Source: Geoglobus acetivorans (GTDB taxonomy: Archaea > Halobacteriota > Archaeoglobi > Archaeoglobales > Archaeoglobaceae). Taken from it: DNA of 64,000 nt. Made by a program: the position numbers and the translations under genes. Where the stretch lies: NCBI RefSeq assembly GCF_000789255.1, contig NZ_CP009552.1, positions 868,001-932,000 of the forward strand. Reading direction: 5' to 3'. The notes under the pieces were generated by a model, which searched no databases, was not told where the DNA came from, and saw only the letters and a program-made list of their open reading frames with translations. The number at the start of each line of letters is the position of its first letter. Positions within the stretch are counted from its first letter, which is position 1. This document shows positions 43,190 to 50,133 of the stretch, one piece after another.

Positions 43190-43407
43190 AGAAGCTCGAT
43201 CTGAGGGGAGAGGTCTGTCCATTCACGTTCGTCAAAACCAAGGTGGCACTCGAGGACATGGACAGCGGAGAGATCCTGGAAGTGCTATTCGACCACGAAC
43301 CCGCAATCAGAGACGTGCCCAGAAGTGTCCAGGCTGAGGGACACGAGGTGCTATCTATCGAGAAGATTGGAGAGGACGAGTGGAAGATCGTGATAAGGAA
43401 AAAGTAA
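43186..43407 (+). CDS. TusA-like sulfur carrier (third copy, CPFT)
   Basis: 73 residues, TusA/SirA fold. The active-site motif is C-P-F-T rather than C-P-x-P, so the Cys is kept but the second Pro is lost. ATG at 43186 overlaps the E1 stop by 4 nt. It is last in the unit. It is a likely sulfur donor to the MoaD-like thiocarboxylate, in a role like SirA-like HcyF of Wolinella. Confidence 0.85.
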   Translation: MKKLDLRGEVCPFTFVKTKVALEDMDSGEILEVLFDHEPAIRDVPRSVQAEGHEVLSIEKIGEDEWKIVIRKK

Positions 43408-43514
43408 ATGCAAGACTGAAAATTCCTGCCTGTGCTTTTATTTATTTTACGGTAGCAAATCAGAAATGGCATCAAGCAGACAATGAGAATTTTCGCCCCA
43501 CTTCCAATTGAAAA
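43408..43514. other. Intergenic end of the sulfur island
   Basis: 107 bases between convergent units. T-rich (TTTTATTTATTTTACGG near 43437-43453), likely termination of the TusA unit. No gene seen. Confidence 0.4.
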
Positions 43515-44018
43515 TTATTGGCCAAGATTTTTCCTTAACCACTCGTTATATTTCTCAAAAACATCCTCGGGAATCGGGTTGATAACATGAAGGTCCTTCA
43601 CCCTTTTTCTCATCTGTTTGTCAAGTGTATATACTATGGAGGCCGAATGTGTTCTGGCGATGGCAACAACGTATCCGTCCCAAGATTCTATCCTGTAACC
43701 CATTGCATTTGTCAGAGATTCGATGACAGCCTCCACATCCAGATCTGCATAGAACGCTGGAGATTTCGTTTCAAGTGTCTTTTTTAAAGCTTTATAAGCA
43801 GAAGCCCTTTCAACCTTGAGATAATTGGTAAGTATGTGGTACGCACCAAGGAAGGCCGTTAAAGGTATAAGACATTTCCTTTTCCAGAGCAAGACCTCCT
43901 TTAAAAATTCGAGAGCATGATCCTGTGCAGGATTCTCAAAATGTGATACCACTATCAGGCCAACGTCGACTACTCCCTCAATCCTATCTTCCTCATGCTG
44001 AATTCCGCCGAGTACCAC
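43515..44018 (-). CDS. PIN-domain toxin (VapC)
   Basis: About 167 residues with PIN residues VVDVGLIVV (Asp), WDGYVVAIA (Asp) and VYTLDKQ (Asp). An RNase toxin that cuts RNA, held in check by the AbrB-like antitoxin whose gene it overlaps by 49 nt. The only clear start is GTG at 44018, in the antitoxin tail; a non-standard codon just before VVDV cannot be excluded. Confidence 0.8.
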   Translation of the reverse strand: MVLGGIQHEEDRIEGVVDVGLIVVSHFENPAQDHALEFLKEVLLWKRKCLIPLTAFLGAYHILTNYLKVERASAYKALKKTLETKSPAFYADLDVEAVIESLTNAMGYRIESWDGYVVAIARTHSASIVYTLDKQMRKRVKDLHVINPIPEDVFEKYNEWLRKNLGQ

Positions 44019-44257
44019 TTTTCCTCAGCCCCCCCTTCACTGACGAAAGGTTTCGGGGCGTTGCTTTTGAGATAGCTTATAACCTCATCAACTCTTTTTT
44101 CGAGAGTTTCATTTTTTGGAATTATCAGGATCCTATCATCCTTTATCTCTATCTCAAGTTCCATTTCCCCTTTAATCCCTGCTCTCTTTCTTATTTCTTT
44201 TGGAATGAGAATTCTACCAAACCTGTCTATTTTTACTTTTGCCAACCAAACCACCAA
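43970..44257 (-). CDS. AbrB/SpoVT-type antitoxin (VapB)
   Basis: 95 residues. A swapped-hairpin AbrB domain at the N-terminus (VKIDRFGRILIPKEIRKRAGIK) with a toxin-binding tail. It pairs with the PIN toxin, whose gene overlaps its end. Most likely a self-repressing operon. Start at 44257 (GTG) or at the next Met codon. Confidence 0.85.
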   Translation of the reverse strand: MVVWLAKVKIDRFGRILIPKEIRKRAGIKGEMELEIEIKDDRILIIPKNETLEKRVDEVISYLKSNAPKPFVSEGGAEEKWYSAEFSMRKIGLRE

Positions 44258-44381
44258 ATGGAATCTTGTTTGGCAATATAAATAGGTTTTGATTTAGGCG
44301 GAACGATTCATCAGTTTTGAAGGGAAATAAACCGTGGAGATCGTGATGAACGAATGATTCAGCTCGGAATTTTCTCAGTTC

Positions 44382-44567
44382 CTATATCCTACTTACAATC
44401 AGATTCTCTCGTTCAACCGGATCTTTCCTGATGTTGTAAAGCTCGTCTTCCTTGTCTGAATTTTGTTATCAGCTTCCACTCCTTGTCTCTGACTGTGATT
44501 CCGAAACCTTCTTCCAATCTATTTTCAGCTATCGGAATGAAATATCCAACATCGTCAAGCAAAGTCC
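44382..44567 (-). pseudogene. Remnant of a sulfatase-family C-terminus
   Basis: Read leftward, a sulfatase-like tail appears: GFGITVRDKEWKLI, then after a one-base frame change near 44447-44462, DELYNIRKDPVERENL. This last pattern (DELY-x-x-x-x-DP-x-E-x-x-NL) is the standard end of sulfatases of the alkaline phosphatase superfamily. There is no upstream domain left, so only the last 60 residues survive. Insertion of the TA genes to its right may have removed the rest. Confidence 0.6.
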
Positions 44568-44592
44568 GATTTTTTGGAGGGGAAAGTTTTTA

Positions 44593-44808
44593 GTTTGGTT
44601 TCCCAGAGATATAACAAAAATCCTTAGAGTGAAAAATTTAGAAGAGGAGGCAAAACTTCTTGTCGCTATAGAACTCTATCGTGAGGGTGTTGTTTCCCTT
44701 GGAAAAGCTGCTGAGATAGCTGGCTTGAGTATCAGGGAATTCCTGTACGAGTTGAGAAAAAGGGATGTATCATTCAATTATGATTTGGATGAGCTAAAAA
44801 AGATGTAG
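44593..44808 (+). pseudogene. UPF0175-family antitoxin, start lost
   Basis: The last 70 codons match UPF0175 small antitoxins (ILRVKNLEEEAKLLVAIELYREGVVSLGKAAEIAGLS split by helices), with an HTH-like helix pair. There is no ATG, GTG or TTG where the family start should be. The frame runs upstream to a TTG at 44452 through sequence that is the antisense of the sulfatase remnant, so the 5' end was probably replaced. It partners the broken DUF3368 toxin downstream. Confidence 0.55.
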
Positions 44809-44827
44809 AAACTATCAAGGGATTGTG

Positions 44828-45283
44828 ATGGTTATTGTTCCAAACACAAGTCCTTTGATTGTTCTGTCTAACATCGGAGAGTTTGAAGTTCTTCACTTTC
44901 TTTTTTGGGAAGATAACAATTCCAAAGAGTGTTGCGGAAGAGTTTGGCGATCCCATTCCAGAGTGGATTGAAGTTAGAGAAGTTGAGAATATGATTCTGC
45001 TGAACTTGCTTAGAGCAAAGCTTCATAAAGGTAAGCTGAGGTAATAGCCTTGGCTATTGAATTAGAAGCTGAACTTGTGATTATTGATGACAAAGCTGCG
45101 AGAAGTACCGCCCTGTCCCCTGGATTGAAAGTCGTGGGAACTGTTGGACTGATTCTTCTTGCGAAGAAAAAAGGTTACTATACCAAAATTAAGCCGGTAG
45201 TTGAGAAACTTGTAAAAAAAGGTTTCAGGCTGAGTGATGAACTTGTAGAACAAATTCTGAAGGAAGCCGGAGAGCTTGGATAA
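44828..45283 (+). pseudogene. DUF3368 (PIN-like) toxin, broken by two frameshifts
   Basis: Three consecutive frames together give a full DUF3368 protein. Frame 1 from the ATG at 44828 (MVIVPNTSPLIVLSNIGEF). A +1 shift in a T6 run at 44901-44906 leads to ITIPKSVAEEFGDPIPEWI. A loss of one base near 45030-45034 leads to AIELEAELVIIDDKAARS through AGELG. Both breaks are single-base. They may be real decay or sequencing error, but the T6 run suggests polymerase slippage either way. The partner antitoxin is also damaged. Confidence 0.75.
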
Positions 45284-45323
45284 CTCCTCATATTTTTCGT
45301 ACTTCTCCAGATTTTGGCCATTT

Positions 45324-45372
45324 CACTGCAGAACTTCTCTCACGGCTTGCTTTATTAGCTGAACTTCCATCT
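45324..45372 (-). repeat. Copy of the RelB-like antitoxin 5' end
   Basis: About 45 bp nearly identical to the first 15 codons of the antitoxin gene at 45870-45914, ending here in a stop (MEVQLIKQAVREVLQ then stop). It is a truncated duplicate of that gene's start, evidence for a second, decayed copy of the module. Confidence 0.6.
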
Positions 45373-45475
45373 TCTTCGATGGTATCTTCTCCGCCAAGAT
45401 GGGGCATCAGCTTACGTTCCATACCTCTGACTTTAACTCCAGACCTTCTTCGTGTCTGGTGCGAAAACAAGATTA

Positions 45476-45730
45476 TCATTTTTTGTAGACTTTCCCTCTG
45501 TAGTCCACCTGTTTAACGAAAACGGTATTTTTGTGTTTATCAAAGTCGAAAATTATTCTAATATCTCCCGACCTCAATCTGAAGGTTCTATCACCAATTT
45601 TCCTGATATCGGCTCTGATCAGCGGAAAGTTCTCCAGAGATTTGAGAATTTCCAGTATCTTTGCTCTTCTTTTCTCTGTGAGATCATCCAGAAATTTCAC
45701 TACCCTTTTATGGAGCAAAACATTATTCAT
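45476..45730 (-). CDS. RelE/ParE-type toxin
   Basis: 84 residues. RelE fold: N-terminal helices (VLLHKRVVKFLDDLTEKRRAKILEIL), the strand RADIRKIGDRTFRLRSGDIRIIFDFD and a C-terminal basic tail with VDYRGKVYKK. Probably an mRNA-cleaving or gyrase toxin; the former is favoured by its likeness to archaeal RelE. It overlaps the antitoxin gene by 8 nt and lies downstream of it. Confidence 0.85.
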   Translation of the reverse strand: MNNVLLHKRVVKFLDDLTEKRRAKILEILKSLENFPLIRADIRKIGDRTFRLRSGDIRIIFDFDKHKNTVFVKQVDYRGKVYKK

Positions 45731-45914
45731 ACTTTTTCAGAACTTCCTCAAGAGCCACATAATCTTCTGCTCTGGTTTCCTCTTCTAAAAGCTTTTTTTC
45801 ATCTTCTTCGGGTTCATCTTCAGGTATGAGGTTTAACATTATTTCTTTCAGGATTTTGGGTAGCTCCTCCTGCAGAACTTCTCTCACGGCTTGCTTTATT
45901 AGCTGAACTTCCAT
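45723..45914 (-). CDS. RelB-like acidic antitoxin
   Basis: 63 residues. A helical start (VQLIKQAVREVLQEELPKILKEI) and a very acidic middle (EDEPEEDEKKLLEEE) that likely wraps the toxin. It overlaps the RelE gene by 8 nt. The first 15 codons are duplicated at 45324-45372. Confidence 0.8.
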   Translation of the reverse strand: MEVQLIKQAVREVLQEELPKILKEIMLNLIPEDEPEEDEKKLLEEETRAEDYVALEEVLKKYE

Positions 45915-46296
45915 GTTCCCTCTTTGTTCACAAAACTATTAACTTTTTCGACGAAGATGGAATTCCAGCTCATGCTTCCCTTCATCCCATAATCCTTCTT
46001 AGCCTCTTTATCCCGGCTCTCACTCTTTCCTCCTCCGTCCTCTTCTTTAAGTGTTTCTCAGCCATTTTTTCTCAGCGTTTCAATCGGATCCATTTTCATG
46101 CTGTAAGATTTGTTTTCTCTATATCAGTTTCGACAGAATAGATTGAATTCGAAGACCTCGGTTACACTGGCAAAACAACAGTGGACGGAAAAAGATCTGT
46201 AAAAGAAACGAAAGAAGCCGGGATATACAAAGGTGTATGATGATAGTCAGGAAAGATTTTATATTCTGGAAAATAGAATAATTCTGGTGATTAAGT
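45915..46296. other. Gap with decayed gene pieces
   Basis: About 380 bases without an intact gene. A 27-codon leftward frame (45982-46065) starts MAEKHLKKRTEEERVRAGIK, charged and helical, resembling the start of a small DNA-binding protein but cut short. Near 46147-46243 a rightward frame encodes FEDLGYTGKTTVDGK and EAGIYKGV, unrecognised. A TATA-like TTTTATATTC (46257-46266) ends the stretch and serves the antitoxin frame at 46297. Confidence 0.4.
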
Positions 46297-46407
46297 GTGA
46301 CTCTGGAAGTGTCCGCAAGGATCGGGAAAAAGTTTGCCAGAATCTCTGCTGAGGAGGTTGAAAGAATAAGTTTGAAGGAGCAGAATGAGCATGAAGGTTC
46401 TGCTTGA
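46297..46407 (+). CDS. Small VapB-like antitoxin frame
   Basis: 36 codons from a GTG with a TATA stretch about 30 nt before it. The protein begins TLEVSARIGKKFARI, like antitoxins that pair with PIN toxins in Archaeoglobus, and overlaps the start of a PIN frame at 46385. It is shorter than usual and may be truncated. Confidence 0.5.
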   Translation: MTLEVSARIGKKFARISAEEVERISLKEQNEHEGSA

Positions 46408-46792
46408 CACTTCCTTGCTTTTGCCAACCATCGGAGTTGAGGTTGAAAGAGCTGATGAAATCCTATAAATGCTGAGAGATCACGAACTGTATTACTCGGA
46501 CTTCAGCATTTTGGAGTGTCTCTGGGTTGTCAATTCGCTCAAGAGAAAAGACAAGTTCGATCTTGATTCTTTCGAAACTGGAATCAAGAGCATATATGAA
46601 TGCTACGCTAAAGCAGAGATTGACGCTGAGATCGTTTTTAAAGCCTTTGAAATCTACGAGATGGGGCACAGGGATATTATAGACTGTCTGCTGTATTCGA
46701 CAGCTTTGAACAACAACATGAAGTTCGCAAGCCTGGATAATGAGTTGAGGAATTTCGTAAAGGAGAATAATTTAAAGTACGTGTTTTTTTGA
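46385..46792 (+). pseudogene. PIN toxin with an in-frame stop
   Basis: From ATG 46385 (MSMKVLLDTSLLLPTIGVEVE) a PIN protein runs to YVFF at 46792, but codon 28 (46466-46468) is TAA. Restoring it gives an unbroken frame of about 135 residues with the expected PIN Asp residues (LLDTS, GHRDIIDCLLYST, FASLDNELR). An ATG directly after the stop (46469) may allow a truncated product lacking the first Asp. One base change (AAA to TAA) would explain it. Confidence 0.7.
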
Positions 46793-47174
46793 ATGAGCCG
46801 ACTGGCGATAGATTATTTCAGATTTTAAGGTGATATGGGTGTGTCCGGAATGGGCTGCTGAAACAGCAGATATCCAAAAGAGGCAATGTATGAGTTATTG
46901 TCGAAAGCTTTGTTGAGGGTGCATGAAGTGACATGGTCGATACGGGGAAAAAGAGAGGGTGATGGTGACGCATACGTAATGATAAAGCGCGGATTTGGGC
47001 TGAGTGTTGAAGTATACTAAGAGCCTTTAAGACTCCCTGAGGTGGATTACAAAGGTTAGAATAGCTTTTATTCCAGTTACGGGTTACGGAACGAGAATTC
47101 TGCTCCCAGTGTGTTTTCCAATCAGCCATTCTCCCCCCCCGAATCCCAGTAGATTCAGAGATGTGCTGTGCCGC
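46793..47174. other. Gap with GalU-type remnant and C8 run
   Basis: About 380 bases. Rightward at 47055-47114 the frame VRIAFIPVTGYGTRILLPV is the nucleotide-binding start of a GalU-type sugar-1-phosphate uridylyltransferase, cut off after 20 codons. A run of eight C (47133-47140) follows. A 44-codon frame (46888-47022, MYELLSKALLRVHEV...) is unrecognised. The right end is the 3' side of glmS. Confidence 0.45.
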
Positions 47175-48950
47175 TCACTCCACCGTAACGCTCTTGGCAA
47201 GGTTTCTCGGCTTGTCGATCTCGCAGCCTCTCTTCCTTGCGGTGTGGTAGGCTAAGAGCTGGAGCGCAACGGAATGGGTTATTGCTGCGAATACATGCTC
47301 GGTTTTTGGAACTCGGATAACGAAGTCAACGTATTTCTCCACTTCCCGGTCGTCCTCATCTGCAACTGCAACAACAACCGATTCTCTTGCCTTAACCTCC
47401 TTGATGTTGTTGAGCATTATTTCATAGGTTTCATCAGGGATCAGCGAAGCTATGACCGGTGTTCTCTCTCCGAGCAGTGCAAAAGGTCCATGTTTTAGCT
47501 CACCGGCAGGATACGCCTCTGCGTGAATGTAGGATATCTCCTTCATCTTGAGTGCTCCTTCCATGGCGATTGGTACGCCGATGCCTCTCCCCACATACAT
47601 CACATTCTCATAACCAGAAATTAGACTCGCAATCTGTTCGATTTCATCTTCCAGCTCCAGAACCTTTCTGACAAGCTCAGGCATTGCCCTCAGTTCGTCA
47701 ATAAGTCTGTTAACCTCGCTTCCCGGCAATCTTGAGAGCTTCAAGGCAATCAGGTACAGAACAACAAGCTGGGCAATGAAAGACTTTGTTGCAGCAACGC
47801 TTATCTCCGGCCCAGCTCTCGTGTAGAGAACGTGGTCGGCAATTCTCGTGGCCGTGCTTCCGAGAACGTTCACAACCGCGAGGGTTCTCGCACCAAGCCT
47901 TTTCGCAATCCTCATCGCCTCAAGCGTGTCAGCAGTCTCTCCGGACTGCGTTATGGCTATGGCAAGAGCCCTGTGCATGGGTGGCTGGTGATATATGAAC
48001 TCCGACGCGAACTCAACTCTGACCGGAATGCCTGTGAGCTTCTCGATCAGGTACCTGCCCACCAGGCTTGCATGGTATGATGTGCCGCAGGCAATGAACA
48101 CAATCTCGGAGATCCCTGCTGAAAAGCTGGCATCTATTTCTATATCTTCTGAAAGGTACTCAAACAGCGTATCCTCGATAACTTTCGGGATTTCATGTAT
48201 CTCTTTGAGCATGAAGTGCTCGTAACCACCTTTCTCCGCATCTTCTATGCTCCATGGAATTGTTTCAATCATTCTCTCAATTCTTGCTCCATTGTTCCAC
48301 ACTTCAAAGCCGTCTCTGCTCAGAACAACCATATCTCCGTCTTCAAGGTAAACTACCCGATTCGTGTAATCCAGAATGGCGGGCACGTCAGAGGCTATTA
48401 TCCATTCCTCATCTCCAGCACCAAGCACAAGTGGGCTCTTGTATCTCACTGCCACAAGCTCATCTTTTTCAGCATGGAGAGCAACAATGGCATAGGACCC
48501 CCTCAGCCTTTCAACGGCCTTACCCACGGCCTCCTTCAAATCACCCTGATAGGATTCCTCAATAAGGTGTGCAATAACCTCCGTATCTGTTTCCGATTTG
48601 AATATGTGTCCTCTGCTTTCAAGCTCCTCTTTCAGCGATTGAAAGTTCGAGATTATCCCGTTGTGGACGACGGCAATTTTACCGCTGCAATCGGTATGAG
48701 GGTGGGCGTTTATTTCGGACGGTTTTCCGTGAGTTGCCCATCTGGTATGTCCTACGCCCAGATTTCCCCCTGCTATGCTGTACGAGCCAGCATCACCTAT
48801 GGCCCCCACTTTCTTTATGACCCTTATTTCGTTATCATCCCTGACCGCTACACCCCATGAATCGTATCCCCTGTACTCAAGCCTCTTGAGAGCGGAAATT
48901 ATAACCCCATCTGCCCTCCTGAATCCGAGATAGCCAACGATTCCGCACAT
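47175..48950 (-). CDS. glmS: Glutamine:fructose-6-phosphate aminotransferase
   Basis: 591 residues. N-terminal Ntn glutaminase with Cys1 (MCGIVGYLGFR) and VGHTRWATHGKPSEINAHPH, then two SIS isomerase domains (CGTSYHASLVG, ITQSGETADT, PAGELKHGPFAL). The C-terminus ends DKPRNLAKSVTVE as usual. It makes glucosamine-6-phosphate. It is followed in transcription order by nothing else and preceded 0 nt by the glmU-like gene, so it is third in a leftward operon with the two nucleotidyltransferases. Confidence 0.96.
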   Translation of the reverse strand: MCGIVGYLGFRRADGVIISALKRLEYRGYDSWGVAVRDDNEIRVIKKVGAIGDAGSYSIAGGNLGVGHTRWATHGKPSEINAHPHTDCSGKIAVVHNGIISNFQSLKEELESRGHIFKSETDTEVIAHLIEESYQGDLKEAVGKAVERLRGSYAIVALHAEKDELVAVRYKSPLVLGAGDEEWIIASDVPAILDYTNRVVYLEDGDMVVLSRDGFEVWNNGARIERMIETIPWSIEDAEKGGYEHFMLKEIHEIPKVIEDTLFEYLSEDIEIDASFSAGISEIVFIACGTSYHASLVGRYLIEKLTGIPVRVEFASEFIYHQPPMHRALAIAITQSGETADTLEAMRIAKRLGARTLAVVNVLGSTATRIADHVLYTRAGPEISVAATKSFIAQLVVLYLIALKLSRLPGSEVNRLIDELRAMPELVRKVLELEDEIEQIASLISGYENVMYVGRGIGVPIAMEGALKMKEISYIHAEAYPAGELKHGPFALLGERTPVIASLIPDETYEIMLNNIKEVKARESVVVAVADEDDREVEKYVDFVIRVPKTEHVFAAITHSVALQLLAYHTARKRGCEIDKPRNLAKSVTVE

Positions 48951-50123
48951 TCACAACACCCTCGACTTATCGGGGAGTTTTCCGGAGAGAATCTTTAAAG
49001 GGGCGACTTCAACATCATTCCCCACAACCGTACCGGGCATTGCAGTTACCTTGGCACCCACCCTGCACCTCTCACCCATGAAGACCCCAGTTTCAATCCG
49101 CGTAACTGCACCATCCACCTCGACTGATGCTGCGTCTTTTACTGCGGTAAAGCCAGGCATAATTCTCGTCCCAGAATCCACCACAGAACCCCCAATTCTG
49201 CTACCGCTCCCGACTATAACGTTATCCCCGATAACACTGTTCTCTATAACGGAGAAGGGCTCAATTTTCGTGTTGTTCCCTATCGAGACCCCCGGACCAA
49301 TTACAGCGTTAGGCCCAATTTCACAGTTTTCCCCTATTATGACAGGTCCTTTTATGTAAGAACCGCCCCGTAACACGCACCCCTTTTCCACAATCACATC
49401 TCCGACAATCGTTACGCCACTTTCAACCTTTCCCGAGATTTTTCTGCCCTTGAAAGTCAACGCATACTCATTGACAACGGGAATATCCCATGGATAAACA
49501 ATATCCAGCCATACCCCTCTGCTCTCAACCGCCCTGAACACAACACCCTCCTCAATCATGGAGTTTATTACAGCTGTTAAATCCCTCTCATTCAAGATGT
49601 GATTGAAAATTGACGGGTCAAGATGATAAACGCCGGTGTTGGCGAGGTAGCTCACAGTTTCTGATGGTTTTTCAACTATTTCTGATACAGTCCCGTCGCC
49701 CCTCAATCTCAGGACTCCATACTTCGATACGCCCTCAATCACCTTGTAAACAATCGAATTTTTCTCATCAAGGGCACAGTTTATCGTTCTGGCGTCAATT
49801 ATGTTATCTCCCGGAACAAGTAAAAACTCCCCATCAACAAATCCTTCCGCCTGCCTGAGGGCATGGGCTGTTCCGAGCTGCTGTTCCTGAAAGGCGTACT
49901 CGATTTTAACTCCAAATTTTTTCCCATCTCCAAAGTAGCTCATCACCCTGTCCTTCCTGTAGCCAACCACCATCACTATATCGTGAATGCCAGCATTTCT
50001 GAGGGCATCGACCACATACTGGAGGACAGGTCTGTTTCCAACTCTTATCATGACCTTGGGCTTTCCAGCCGTGAACGGCCTCAGCCTCTGCCCTTCCCCG
50101 GCCGCAAGAACAACCGCCTTCAT
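48951..50123 (-). CDS. glmU: GlmU-like nucleotidyltransferase/acetyltransferase (copy 1)
   Basis: 390 residues. N-terminal nucleotidyltransferase domain (VVLAAGEGQRLRPFTAGKPKVM), then left-handed beta-helix hexapeptide repeats from about 240 on (VTIVGDVIVEKGCVL..., IGENCEIGPNAVIGPGVSIG) that may acetylate glucosamine-1-phosphate. It starts from ATG 50123 and ends 1 nt before glmS. It diverges from its neighbour copy mainly in the C-terminal domain. Confidence 0.88.
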   Translation of the reverse strand: MKAVVLAAGEGQRLRPFTAGKPKVMIRVGNRPVLQYVVDALRNAGIHDIVMVVGYRKDRVMSYFGDGKKFGVKIEYAFQEQQLGTAHALRQAEGFVDGEFLLVPGDNIIDARTINCALDEKNSIVYKVIEGVSKYGVLRLRGDGTVSEIVEKPSETVSYLANTGVYHLDPSIFNHILNERDLTAVINSMIEEGVVFRAVESRGVWLDIVYPWDIPVVNEYALTFKGRKISGKVESGVTIVGDVIVEKGCVLRGGSYIKGPVIIGENCEIGPNAVIGPGVSIGNNTKIEPFSVIENSVIGDNVIVGSGSRIGGSVVDSGTRIMPGFTAVKDAASVEVDGAVTRIETGVFMGERCRVGAKVTAMPGTVVGNDVEVAPLKILSGKLPDKSRVL

Positions 50124-50133
50124 AACACACCAC

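Noticed and set aside
47133-47140. Run of eight C as a phase-variation switch
   Set aside because: It lies in a gene remnant with no intact downstream frame to switch.
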